Below are positions 22,201 to 32,201 of a stretch of DNA of 64,000 nucleotides, piece by piece. The position numbers and the translations under genes are program-made. Each line of letters starts with the position of its first letter. Position 1 is the stretch's first letter. Origin of the DNA: Trichostrongylus colubriformis (Eukaryota; Nematoda; Chromadorea; Rhabditida; Trichostrongylidae); contig OZ022256.1 in the NCBI GenBank assembly GCA_963978905.1, positions 5,687,501 through 5,751,500 of the forward strand. Reading direction: 5' to 3'. Under the pieces are notes generated by a model. That model worked only from the letters and a program-made list of their open reading frames with translations, did not search any database and was not told where the DNA came from.

Positions 22201-25200
22201 TCCTCCCAGAAGCCGGCGCGCCGCGACTCGACCCAGTCCTCGATCACGTCTTCGAGGTCGCCCTTCTTCAGCTGTTTTCCGTCCAAGAAATTTTGCATGG
22301 ACCGGAAGATGTGGTAATCGCATGGACTGATGTTCGGGCTATACTGTGGATGCGTGACCGTCTTGATGCCCAGCCTGTCCAAACGGCCTGAATATCTCTC
22401 GCTTTGTGGGGGCGCGCGTTGTCCCAGAGCAACCACGGATTTGCAAGTTTCTGGGACAAGGCGGCAGCTTTCACCTTAACCTCCTGCTATTCTTTAGAGA
22501 GGGTCTCTGCCGTCACCGTTGCATTGCTGGGTAGGATGCTGTAGTGGACGACGCCACTGATTTTATCACTTATCACTGATTTTTATCTTCGATGCCACAG
22601 TTCCATTGGTGAAGCGATCCACCATTTTGACCCTCAGTTCTCAGAAGGGGAGTTATCACCAAACCGCTGACGCATCCTGGTCGTGGCCTGCCGTCTGGAG
22701 ATGCTCAGGCTGTAGTAGTGGTGGTGACTATCATTCATCTTCACTGCTTTATTGTGGGAAGAGCAGGAAAGGAAATTGAGAGCTAGCCAGCTCAGAAGAT
22801 AGCCCATCGCGAGTATTTTCAGTATTATGAAATTATTATGCAAAATCACAACGCGCTGCGTAACGCGACGCTGTTTACAAACGGCCAACGAACTTTGTGG
22901 ACACCTTAATAGTAAACACCTCTACTACCATATTCAGCAACCAACCAGAGATCCCTTTTGGTGTCGTCAAAAAACCGAGCATCAAGTTCTCATACATGCG
23001 GTTTTTAGGGGGTCGCAACCATCAAATTAAACAAAAATCACCACATCCTGCGTGGCACCGACAATAGTTCTTGCTGGTTTTTTTGCATCCCGTCCAATCT
23101 GAAAACTTGCGTTGAAATTATTTTTACAATCGGTTTTGAGTTTCTTCACACATTCATCATTAAAATGATTATTTTTTTTATTCGAGAAAAAACCCCACAA
23201 CCACCACTGGTCATTGAATATGTAGTTATTAACCTTCTTCAAGATTCGGCCACCTAATCACTTCACCTGCTCAAAACTTCGACTTTCTTATTTAAAAAGG
23301 GTCAACGATCCCACATTCAAAAAATTTCTAGGTGTCAGCACGTTTCCGCCAAAACACTCAAGATTCTTGGAAAAGCCTAGTTAGGCTGCACTCGTACTCG
23401 GCGGTCTGCAGTCGCGCGATGGCGATTTGCGAAAGCAGGTTACGCGGCCGGTGTGTTTGACGTGCTCAGCGTGCCAGCTTACCGATAGCGATGCCTGAGC
23501 AGCGAGCATTCGGACTTAAAGGCACCGGGAGGCGGGCAAGGGCGAAAAAACGTTTACGGAAACAATGATGTCTGTAAACAAACATATGGGTTCAACAGAC
23601 ACAATGTGTAACGAAACCGGCCTTGAAAAACGCGCCATAGGGCGCCATTTGCCCCCAGGGCGCGCTTCCGTCCGAACTGCAAGCTTCCGTGGCCGAGCCA
23701 CGCTTCGTTCATTTTAAAGCTTGTCTTCGGCCTGATGTAACTTTATTTTTGAATTATTTCCTTTTTAGACTGTTTTCTAGTGACATATTTTACTTGTTTA
23801 CTTATGGATCTTTTTAATTGTGCATTTCTATACCTGAAAATTTCAGAAGGGTCAAATAAAGTCGGGGGGGGGGGGGGGGAGAAGGCGCAAGTTTGCGTCG
23901 ACGTCGAAGCTCCTTTCCCTCCCTAGGCTTAGGCTAAGATTGATATCCCCTCCTCCCGCATGAAAAAGCATCTATCAAAGCATAGGTCTCATCTGCTTTA
24001 CCCTAAGCCTAGGGAGAGAAAAAAGCTTTGACGTGGGTGAAAATTTTGCGTCCCCCCCCCCCCCCGACTTTATTTGTCCCATAAGTACATCTAGAAACAA
24101 TATAAGAAAGAACAAAGTAAAAACTAAAAGGAAAAAACAAATTTATAATAGAAACATCTCCTTTTGGCACCATGCCAAGGCGTCAAATTGGCGAGTTTGT
24201 GCAATGGCGGCCAATCAAACTCGTCCACACTACGTCTGTTCTACCGTAAGTCGAAATTACCCCCTTCCGGTGTCTTTAAGTGAGAGCAGACCTGCGTTGC
24301 GTGTGCGTTTCGTAAAGCACATTCGTTACAAACTTATCGCTGAGGTTGAATGAAACTTCACGGAAAACAGTTAACAGTCCATAAGCTGAGTAAGATAAAT
24401 CCCGCTATTGCAATCAAAGGCCCACCACGCGATGATGAGACTAGTAGACCCAACCCTTGAAGGAGCACATTCTCGATTGACTGCCCATCCTGCTTCCTTT
24501 TCACGCTTCCATTGCGTTACACCCGTTCAAACCCGCTCTGATCATAACCACCTGAGCTCTCATTTCAGCTGAGCCGAGGAGGGACTTATAAGAGTGGCGG
24601 TAGCGTTATGGCGCTTTGCGTAGACGGGATAAGCTTTATCCTGAATTGTCACCCAAAAATTTACTCCCCAAGGAATTGAGTCAATAAATTTATTATCACG
24701 AGGTCTGCCTCTAATATCAACACTATCGGCTCAAGCTTATCGTTGATGCTTTATAAGGAAACGCCAAACAGCCTTGAATGCGCACCTCGTGATGAATGGT
24801 GAGGATATTCGTTGCTCGTACGAGTAGTCTAGAACCTAAACTTTATTTGGTGGTATCACTCAAATCTCAGCGTTACCAGCTGTTTCGTCTTCTTAAAGTT
24901 GTCGTCACTATCAGAATTTCTGTCCTACATCTTATCTCATGTTCGCAAGCTTCTCTCGCCATGTAAACGTCACGTTGGAGATTTGATCGTCCAATGCCAG
25001 GTGTGATTTGGGTTGGGGGGGGGGGGGGGTGCGACTTGGTGGAGTTTGAGCGGGCATAGCGTCGTGAGGATACGCTGTAAGGTCGCGTTCATACTTTCCG
25101 GTACCGCCGGCAGGGCGTGGCTACGTGTCTCTGCCTTTCCACCTGTGGCACCCTGTCTCGTTGCCTGCGTCGTCTATGCACCTCCCCCGTGCCACTCTGC

Positions 25201-26946
25201 CTCGCTACCTGTGAACGCAACCACGACCTGCCGGCGCAAAGTATGAACGAGGCTCAACGCCGCAACAAAGGTGCAATCAAGAGTCTATCTGCCCCAAGAA
25301 GGTAAGTGACAAGTCTGAATAACGGGAGGTGCCCTTGAAAACTATTGCGATGATTCAACTTGGCTAATACACGAATACATATCTCTCATCTGTATTTGCT
25401 GCTACTTGCGCGTCCATTTAACATGTCTCTATGTCCCTTCTTGGGGCAAGTGGATAAGGTGACCGTTTGTATATTCCGGTGTGAAGAGGAAAAAAATTGA
25501 AAGCTGAGGGTAAAATAATTTCCAAGCAAAAAACCGAGCACTCTGAAAGTTTATGTATTTTCAACATACCAATGGCTTTACCGCCTTCTCGCTCGATCGA
25601 TCTGAAACTCCATAAACGTACCTCAAATTGTCACAGATGTATTAAGTATTATAAAACTCAGTGCAAAATTTACCTTCATTAGGAATATCCACAATACTGC
25701 CCACCACTTCCGTATGTGTCTCCTCTGTCGGCGGTCTCTTATGCTTTTTGATTTCCGATTTTTTGTTCTTATCAAATCCTGCATCCTGGGCATTGCCTAT
25801 CTGAAACGCATTTTCTATTGATTAAAGGCATCGAAAGGGGATAATGAAGGGGAGCAGAACTGGGAACGATGTTTCCTATAAACGAAGACTCGAGCTCGAA
25901 AGTGATAATCTGTGGCGAAACTTGAGAAAAGCACACCCAGGCATATCTACTAACTCAATCTAGCTGCGTAGCGTTCGATGCCTCGCATTCGCTGGCCGAG
26001 TTGCTGCGATGGTAGACAATGCTCGTAACCGGCTGGCATAACCTCTTGCCGTCTGCATCTATCTTCAGTGGTTAGTGAAGCAGAGGGGGTGAAAAGCAGG
26101 TGTTATTCCCGCGTTTTTGGTCGTATCATCCAGTCCTTTCTCTGCTGTTGCACGAATTAGCGCCTGAACTTTCAAACACCTTGCGGTGTTCTTAAACACA
26201 TGGTTGACAAATTTCCAGAAGTTAAACATAATTTGTTTTATCGAAACTGAATCCAAACTTGGCAATCGCAGAAATGCTGTGAAATGACAATTTTACGAGC
26301 ATCACGCAGACTGATTAGATATGGACGAGAAAAATAACCACGCGCTATTAGTCTTCCCGGTTTGTTCATATAAGGAAACAGGATTCCGCACTGCGAGGCT
26401 AGGAGCCCCCAACGTAGTTGGGTCCTGAGGCGATCACGCCCAAAATACGGTGTGAGGCATTGCAATCGCCTTGCGCTCAACTACATAAGGTGCCCCTCGC
26501 TCGCACGCGCCGCGCTGCATGCTGAGATCCGAGTTCATGTTCTGATGATACCCATCACCGATTACGGAATCCCACCATGGGCAGGGGTGGGGACTGGGCT
26601 CATTTACGCTCATTCACCTTGCCCAGGCACAGTGTACCCACTGCTACGGCGGCTGATGCCACTTTAAAGCACTAAACTTAATGACTCGAGGAAACTACGA
26701 CTTCGCGTTCATGGTCTTATTTGCTCGCGCTCGTTTTTGGCCTGCGAGTGGGCGGAGTCAAATAAGTATATGGCAGTCCCTTTTCGTCAATTCTCATATT
26801 TCAACATTCCACCAATCCCGGGATTTCATCAATGCCATGGTCTGGCTTACCACGTCCCTCGAGCTGCCAATACTCTCGATCGACTCCTGTGTATCCGACT
26901 GCTTTTCAGGTGAGCTCTCTTCTTTAATATATATGGGTATTTTCTT
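13287..26946 (-). CDS. Modular lysine-rich protein with repeated T-Q exons
   Basis: At least 14 exons, all starting and ending in phase 0: 26,851-26,946; 25,705-25,800; 23,042-23,098; 21,149-21,199; 20,959-21,006; 19,896-19,967; 18,198-18,272; 17,992-18,066; 17,787-17,858; 17,578-17,652; 17,190-17,264; 16,444-16,494; 13,827-14,117; 13,287-13,457 (TGA). About 434 codons are seen; the 5' end is not found. Six middle exons are duplicates of one 24-25 residue module, for example HDSEKEKPRKGVAQKPRKVA and EMSEKGKPRKAATQEQRKIA, ending A-P-T-Q-E-M or similar just before GT. The last two exons carry an 11-residue repeat (GSAEKSVQKKS, GSAEKFSQTRT, GSAEKSMQGKA). The product is very basic, lacks hydrophobic segments and is probably a disordered nuclear protein. 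Nine T-Q pairs make an SQ/TQ-cluster (ATM/ATR substrate) reading possible, but that is inference. The 25.7-kb exon has an alternative donor at 25,673 that would break the phase. Family unknown. Confidence 0.7.
14118..16443. other. Intron of the T-Q gene
   Basis: No further T-Q or G-S-A-E-K exon was found in this 2.3-kb intron. A 133-codon open frame on the plus strand (15,944-16,345) has no good splice or start context and no recognisable motif. Confidence 0.45.
17328..17492. repeat. Foldback element in a T-Q gene intron
   Basis: The left arm contains CTTCTGCTATGCCAACGAGG and the right arm its inverse around CCTCGTTGGCATAACAGAAG. The centre is a duplicated TTTATTGATGGCCTAGG. Total length is about 165 bp; it lies between the exons at 17,190 and 17,578. 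Confidence 0.85.
19201..19333. repeat. Near-perfect palindromic MITE (family D)
   Basis: It begins TAAGGCCGCGGTCATACTTT and ends with the inverse, GACCGCGGCCTAA. About 37 bp of each arm match exactly, the best preserved of this family in the window. The inner part is a shorter, less perfect hairpin built on GACGCCGG. Confidence 0.9.
20494..20670. repeat. Foldback MITE (family D)
   Basis: It begins TAAGGCCGTGGTCGTACTCA and ends CAAAGTACGACAGCGGCCTAA. The inner part has GGCAGGGCGTGGCTGCGTTC and purine-rich sequence shared with 12,779-12,955 and, inverted, 25,078-25,257. The ORFs crossing it on both strands are shadows. Confidence 0.85.
21685..21848. repeat. Foldback element
   Basis: The left arm has CGAGGCCTACGGGCTTGGAT and the right arm the imperfect inverse AAGTCCGTAGGCCACGCCCT. 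It explains why three overlapping ORFs on both strands are open here. Confidence 0.65.
22057..22909 (-). mobile_element. Mariner element, internally deleted
   Basis: It has TA on both sides (22,055-22,056 and 22,910-22,911). The terminal inverted repeats are TTAGGGTGTCCATAAAGTTC and the matching TTAAGGTGTCCACAAAGTTC. Length 853 bp against about 1.3 kb for a full mariner. On the minus strand the C-terminal half of the transposase is readable with a frameshift: the second catalytic aspartate in LLWDNARPHKA, and the third in YSPNISPCDYHIFRSMQNFL, followed by the usual RW-V-MHGDYI end. The N-terminal DNA-binding half is mostly missing. It lies in an intron of the T-Q gene. Confidence 0.9.
23858..24075. 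repeat. Foldback element with poly-G/poly-C ends
   Basis: The left end AAATAAAGTC is followed by about 16 G and the right end is about 12 C followed by GACTTTATTT. Inner arms contain CCTAGGCTTAGG and CCTAAGCCTAGG. A related one-armed copy lies near 35,030-35,215. The homopolymer runs are hard to sequence, so their lengths are uncertain. Confidence 0.8.
24084..24280. repeat. Dispersed ~200-bp repeat, copy 1
   Basis: It contains AAGTACATCTAGAAACA, then TTGGCACCATGCCA and CAATGGCGGCCA, and closes with CTACGTCTGTTCTACCGTA. The second copy is at 34,515-34,725 in the same orientation, about 90 percent alike by eye. Confidence 0.85.
25078..25257. repeat. Foldback MITE (family D)
   Basis: It begins TAAGGTCGCGTTCATACTTT and ends GCGCAAAGTATGAACGAGGC. 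The interior carries GCCGGCAGGGCGTGGCTACG. It lies in the intron between T-Q gene exons at 23,042 and 25,705, just after a run of about 16 G (25,014-25,029). Confidence 0.8.
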
Positions 26947-27002
26947 CTGAAGAATAAACAATAACAACTTCAGCATTGTCTTGTCCCGAAGCCTCATGTT
27001 GA

Positions 27003-28091
27003 TCTGAATATGTACTGAACAATGTGAGACTTGCAAGATTTATTCCAAAAGATTCAAGAACACAAAAAAAATTTGTGCCCAAAGTTCAAATGGAGCAGAT
27101 TCGGCGGTGGATCGCATCTTGAGCGAAAACGGATACACACGATTAAACGTGCGAACATGGAGACCGTATTCCAGTGCAGACGGCATCCCCATGATAATGC
27201 CGTATGTCAACGAAAATACGGCATGGAAAGTCAACAGTGTGGTTAGGAATTCTTCGCTCCCTATAAAACTTGTATTCAAACCACCTCCAAATCTAAAACG
27301 GTTGCTCACCTACTCCAGACCCTATGAGGATAAATGTGGGAGGGAGGGTTGCACTTATTGCACTAACGATAAAATATGCCAACTCCGGGGGTCAGTATAC
27401 CTGATAGTATGTCAGGGATGTGGGCAAAAATACGTGGGAGAAACAAAAAGGCCCCTCTTCAAACGGCTGGACGAACATCGCAGGGCCTTACATAACCCTA
27501 CATCATATTTAAATAATAGTTTCTCCAAACATAGAACACAAAAACATGCCTACGAGGCGCCCCCTAACCTTATCGTTAGAGTACTGCACCGCTCCATCGA
27601 AAATACGGTGGAAAGAAAAATCCTTGAGGCACTGGAAATTAGAAGGTTATCCCCAGAGATAAATGGCAGAGACGAACTGCGTGACTCTCTTGAACTAATC
27701 ACATGACTACAGTGTTATGCACTGTGGAATGAATGTGATACCAAACACTATCACAGTCACAGCACGTCTACGCTATTTAAGGGTTAGGTCAGGGTGGGTC
27801 GACCAATTCTGCTCCACTACCAAGGACCCCACCAAGGGTAAGGATAGTAACCGGGTGGCAGCAGTAAGTCGGTTTAGTACAAATAAACCAGAGCGACTCT
27901 GAAATAGAGTCTCTCGATAGGTTTTAATTTGTACCATTTCAGGCTTGAGAAAGGCGCTAAGCGCCGAAAGCTTGCCAATAAAAGTTCAAAATACTTTTGC
28001 AACGTTCTTTTGCAATCGTTTTTTGTGAAAGTGTTTTTGAATTTTTTGGAATAAATCTTGCAAGTCTCACATTGTTCAGTACATATTCAGA
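27003..28091 (+). mobile_element. Penelope-like retroelement fragment between inverted repeats
   Basis: A 61-bp sequence at 27,003-27,063 (start TCTGAATATGTACTGAACAA) recurs inverted at 28,031-28,091 with two mismatches. Between them is a GIY-YIG ORF. Downstream of the ORF, at 27,941-27,976, a hairpin GGCGC-TAA-GCGCC is followed by GAAA and preceded by TTGAGAA, which resembles a degraded hammerhead core as found in Penelope-like elements. The reverse transcriptase is missing, so the copy is truncated at its 5' side. The direct repeat AATAACAACTTCA lies at 26,960 and 28,091. The insertion is next to the acceptor of the most 5' T-Q gene exon found. Confidence 0.75.
27107..27706 (+). pseudogene. 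GIY-YIG endonuclease domain of a Penelope-like element
   Basis: An open frame of 200 codons begins at GTG and has no ATG start. A cysteine cluster (CGREGCTYC, then C) precedes the GIY-YIG nuclease core VYLIVCQGCGQKYVGETKRP, with the conserved arginine and EH of KRLDEHRRAL and a late glutamate (VERKILEALEIRRLSPEING). This is the C-terminal endonuclease of Penelope-like retroelements, which normally follows a reverse transcriptase. The nuclease itself looks intact, but there is no start and no RT, so it is a dead fragment unless spliced into a host transcript. A bacterial-type GIY-YIG protein is unlikely given the cysteine cluster and flanks. Confidence 0.85.
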
Positions 28092-29189
28092 ATAACAACT
28101 TCACTTGTATCGCGCTGGAAATCTTTTGTGTTAGTCTGCGCCCTAAGACCAATACCACAAGACGCCGGTGTACAAATCCCTGATCAGTGTCCACTCAAGC
28201 GAAACAAGCATTTCGGGTACAAATCCCTGATAAGTGTCCACTCAGGTGAAACAAGCATTTCATCCCTCCGGCTAACTGCTATCAGGATGTCTATAGATAG
28301 ATATAGATATAGAGACTGTCTATCTCTATTACATGGTTCCCTATTATGCCTCACACACATGAGTACAGGGGGTGCTAAAAAAAGAGGCACATTTTCTTCT
28401 CTATTTAAACCCTATATAGGTCTTACCTCAGCAGATTCTGATGAGTTATTCCCATCCTCAATTTCAAGAACACACCTCACACTATCACCAAACTCCGTAA
28501 TAGCCCTATGTATGGGGAGGATCGGGAGCTTCTTTCGAGTGAACATGTGTCACCTCAACTAGGTAGAATCCGAGATTTTGTCGCACTCGTTCACAACTTT
28601 GCTAAGGTCCGTTTACTCTGACTACCTGAGGAGATTAATGTTGGTCGGCATTCTTGAACATTACGTTCTTTCCGGGTTCCCAACGCCTTTCGTTTCTAAG
28701 AGCCAGAACGTGCCATCGCCATCGAAACCCCTTCGGGGCTGGCTTGAGGAAAAATGACACTTCGGATTATAGCAGCATTGCACGAGCGGCAACAACTCTG
28801 TAGCCATCGTGATCCGAAGTGCAGTCCTTAGGAAGCTTCCCACGAGAGATCCACCACGGAAGCTGGACCTGCTGTTTGAGGCGGTCCCTGATGCTGTAGG
28901 TGGTCCATGGCCCGACTATGCTGACTGAAAGCTTCATAATTTCATTACGGTGGAAGTGGTAGGTCTCAGCTTGCTCCTGCTTCTGAAAACAATCCAGAAA
29001 TTCTGCCCCAATACATTCGTTTCTTTCGGCACCCCCTGTTTTACATAGTTAGCGGATGGAAGCCGCGAGCAAAATGACTCTTCTTTCCGGAATCCCCTGA
29101 TATCTAACGTTATTTATCTATCTGGTATTTATTAGTCTTTTTCTAGGATTCACTATCACAGTTGCAGTCAGCCTCATATCACCAATTAT
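28092..29189. other. Intergenic stretch with short duplications
   Basis: Positions 28,170-28,262 hold two tandem copies of a ~50-bp unit (GTACAAATCCCTGAT-AGTG ... GAAACAAGCATTTC). A 144-codon ORF over it is low-complexity and unsupported. Nothing else is assigned apart from the candidate exon at 28,869-28,982. Confidence 0.45.
28869..28982 (-). CDS. Candidate phase-0 exon upstream of the T-Q gene
   Basis: The acceptor GATTGTTTTCAG is followed in phase 0 by KQEQAETYHFHRNEIMKLSV and SIVGPWTTYSIRDRLKQQ, then the donor GTCCAG. Both ends are phase 0, as in the T-Q gene that lies downstream on this strand. The same frame stays open for another 25 codons to a TAA, so this may equally be a repeat-derived ORF. 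Composition is unlike the lysine-rich exons. Confidence 0.25.
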
Positions 29190-29445
29190 CAATTATACCA
29201 GTTGGGCTGGCGCACAATACTGCGCGCATCACACATGGAAGCATGCTAATTGAGCTTGATGGCATCAATCGATCAGTATCACCAAACGGCTCGCAGAAAC
29301 AGGGAATTTGCAAAAACGGAAAAAGGAAACAAAATCCTCCCGTCAATCTCGTCCTTCCGCATCATTCGATATCGATCAAGCTCATTTTGCATGCTTCCAT
29401 GTGTGACGCGCCAGTAGTGTGCGCCAGCTCAACTGGTATGTTAAA
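29190..29445. repeat. Foldback element, ~75-bp arms
   Basis: The left arm includes CACACATGGAAGCATGCTAA and TTGAGCTTGAT; the right arm is the inverse, ATCAAGCTCATTTTGCATGC and TTCCATGTGTGA. It abuts the satellite array that starts at about 29,447. Confidence 0.85.
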
Positions 29446-30868
29446 TTCAGGCTCCCAGCTTCGCTGCGACGCGAGATATCAGTTCCCCGCCATTCGCCTT
29501 TCGAGGCTCCTTATCAGTCCTTATCAGTTGCTATCACTTCCGGTCCCTCACCGTTAATGTTTCCTTGCCACCCCTATATCACTTTAAAAGTTCAGGTTTC
29601 TAGCTTTGCTGCAACGCGAGATATGAATTCCCCGCCATTCGCCTTTGGAAGCTCCTTATCAGTCCTTATTAGTTGCTGTCACTTCCGGTCCCTCACCATT
29701 GATGTCCCCTTACCACCACACATATCATTTTGAAAATTCAGAGTCCCAGCTTCGCTGCGACGCGAGATATCAATTTCCCGCCATTCGCCATTCGAGGCTC
29801 CTTATCAGTCCTTATCAGTTGCTATCACTTCCGGTCCCTCACCGTTAATGTTCCCTTGCCACCCCTATATCACTTTAAAAATTCAGGTTTCTAGCTTTGC
29901 TGTAACGCGAGATATGAATTCCCCGCCATTCGCCTTTGGAAGCTCCTTATCAGCTCTTATCAGTTGCTATCACTTCCGGTCCCTTACCATTAATGTTCCC
30001 TTACCACCTCCTATATCACTTTAAAAATTCAGGTTTCTAGCTTTGCTGCAACGGAGATATGAATTTCCCGCCATTCGCCTTGGAAGGCTCCTTATCAGCT
30101 CTTATCAGCTGCTATCACTTCCGGTCCCTCATCATTGATGTCCCCTCACCACCCCTCATATCACTTCAAAAATTCCGAGTCCCAGCTTCGCTGCAACGCG
30201 AGATATGAATTTCCCGCCATTCGCCTTTGGAGGCTCCTTATCAGCTCTTATCAGCTGCTATCACTTCCGGTCCCTCATCATTGATGTCCCCTCACCACCC
30301 CTCATATCACTTCAAAAATTCCGAGTCCCAGCTTCGCTGCAACGCGAGATATGAATTTCCCGCCATTCGCCTTTGGAGGCTCCTTATCAGCTCTTATCAG
30401 TTGCTATCACTTCCGGTCCCTCACCGATAATGTTCCCTTACCACCCCCTATATCACTTTTAAAATCCAGGTTCCTAGCTTTGCTGCGACGCGAGATATGA
30501 ATTTCGTGACAGACACACACACACACAGACAGACAGACATACTTAGCCGATTATATATAGTAGGATTCCGGTCCCTCATCATTGATGTCCCCTCACCACC
30601 CCTCATATCACTTCAAAAATTCCGAGTCCCAGCTTCGCTGCAACGCGAGATATGAATTTCCCGCCATTCGCCTTTGGAGGCTCCTTATCAGCTCTTATCA
30701 GTTGCTATCACTTCCGGTCCCTCACCGATAATGTTCCCTTACCACCCCCTATATCACTTTTAAAATCCAGGTTCCTAGCTTTGCTGCGACGCGAGATATG
30801 AATTTCGTGACAGACACACACACACACACAGACAGACAGACATACTTAGCCGATTATATATAGTAGGA
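29446..30868. repeat. Satellite array, ~145-bp unit, about 10 copies
   Basis: Each unit contains CAGCTT(C/T)GCTGC-ACG, then GAGATATGAATT, CCGCCATTCGCC, CTTATCAG-CTTATCAG, CTATCACTTCCGGTCCCTCA and a C-rich CCACCCC. Units start near 29,452, 29,597, 29,743, 29,888, 30,030, 30,180, 30,325, 30,473, 30,622 and 30,773. The last 600 bp are a second-order duplication of ~301 bp (30,266-30,566 and 30,567-30,868), each closing with a CA/CAGA microsatellite and TATATATAGTAGGA. ORFs here are repeat shadows. Confidence 0.95.
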
Positions 30869-30963
30869 TGCTTTACATTGTGTCTATATAGTCATTATGT
30901 ATGGTGACTCATTTGTAACTTGCCCTAACACTACCTCGAAACTAATTTTGTACTTTGTTTTTA

Positions 30964-32201
30964 TTAGGTCGTGACAAAAATAATGACCGTCTTGTAGCAA
31001 ATATTTGAAATTAACATAACTCGCTTCAAAGTGTCGCTTTTCAATTTAATTGATAACCAAAAGAATCAACACATTCCTGCCAAAAGATAGTTCAGATACT
31101 TCGGCAGCATAGAATTCTGGAGTTCTGGAATCGACGAAATCGCTCGATGCCTTTACTACGCCGTTTTGATTTCGGAAGCATTTCTCGCCCAAGAAAATTT
31201 CGAGATACTTGAAAAAGTGATAATCCGTAAGGAGAAAGGTCTGGTGAATATGGAATGATCGAGAGTTCCATGTCCCAATTCCATCAGTTTTTTGTTGTCA
31301 TCAATGAAACACGCCGTTGGGCGTGGTTATGGAGTAGGATCGCGCCCTCTCTACTGATTAATGGCGATTGAATCCGACGCAGCTTTGGTGCATTTTTTTC
31401 GATTTCCTCATAGTTCGCTGTGATGGTTTTCGTGGAGCCAAAAGTTGTGGTGGATCAAACCGGCCGTAGACCACCAAACAGTCACCATGACTGTGCAACT
31501 CTGCTTCGAAAAATATTTGGGAGCTTCGTCGTAATCCAACCACTGTCCTGACCATCGTCTACTGTCGTACCGAATATTTTCACGTCACATTGCATTGTAG
31601 AAAACGATTGTTTTTGTTCCACAAAAGATGAGACGAACAGACTTCGAGACGACGAGATTGCTGGTGCTCAGTCACTCGTGCAGGATCCACTTGCGAGTTT
31701 TTTTAACCTCCCCAATTTTCTTCAAATGACTGCTACAGTTCCGAAGTCACCCCCCAGCTTTCCAGCAATTTCTCTTGTGGATGCTCTTGGGTTAGCCTCT
31801 ATCTGTGCCTTCAATTTGTCGTCTTGAACTTCCGGCAGACCGCGTCTCTCCTATCTTCCAGGTTGAAGTCTCCATTTCAGAACTTGTCGAACCACCTCCG
31901 CGTGGTGCGCTCATGTAGTATCTTCGCCCCATGCGTTGGTGATATTCCCAACTGCTTCCGCAGCATTACGGCCGAGTTTGAACTCGTGAAGCATGATGAG
32001 TCGGATTTAGCGTCTTGATAACATCTTCCCGAAATCGTAGAAGACATGGTGGCAAAGCAACGGAAGGAAATTTGTGAGATAGCTTGAAAAATGTGCTTCC
32101 GACGATATATTAAATTACTATATTCGCCGAAGTTTTCAATGAATTATGATCAGTGGAACATAGCATTTGCGAAAACGGTCATTATTTTTGCCACGACTTA
32201 A
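30964..32201 (-). mobile_element. Mariner element, near full length, dead
   Basis: It is 1,238 bp with TA on both sides. The terminal inverted repeats are TTAGGTCGTGACAAAAATAA and TTAAGTCGTGGCAAAAATAA. On the minus strand, pieces of the transposase are readable in several frames: ALK-like linker (STREI), HLKKIGEVKKLASGSCT, then VMVTVWWSTAGLIHHNFWL, then a degraded LLHNHAQ for the second aspartate, then DYHFFKYLEIFLGEKCF. Many frameshifts and stops. It is a different mariner lineage from the 22-kb and 40-kb copies. Confidence 0.88.

Noticed and set aside
23920..23940. Telomere-like TAGGCTTAGGC
   Set aside because: Only two partial TTAGGC units, inside a foldback arm.
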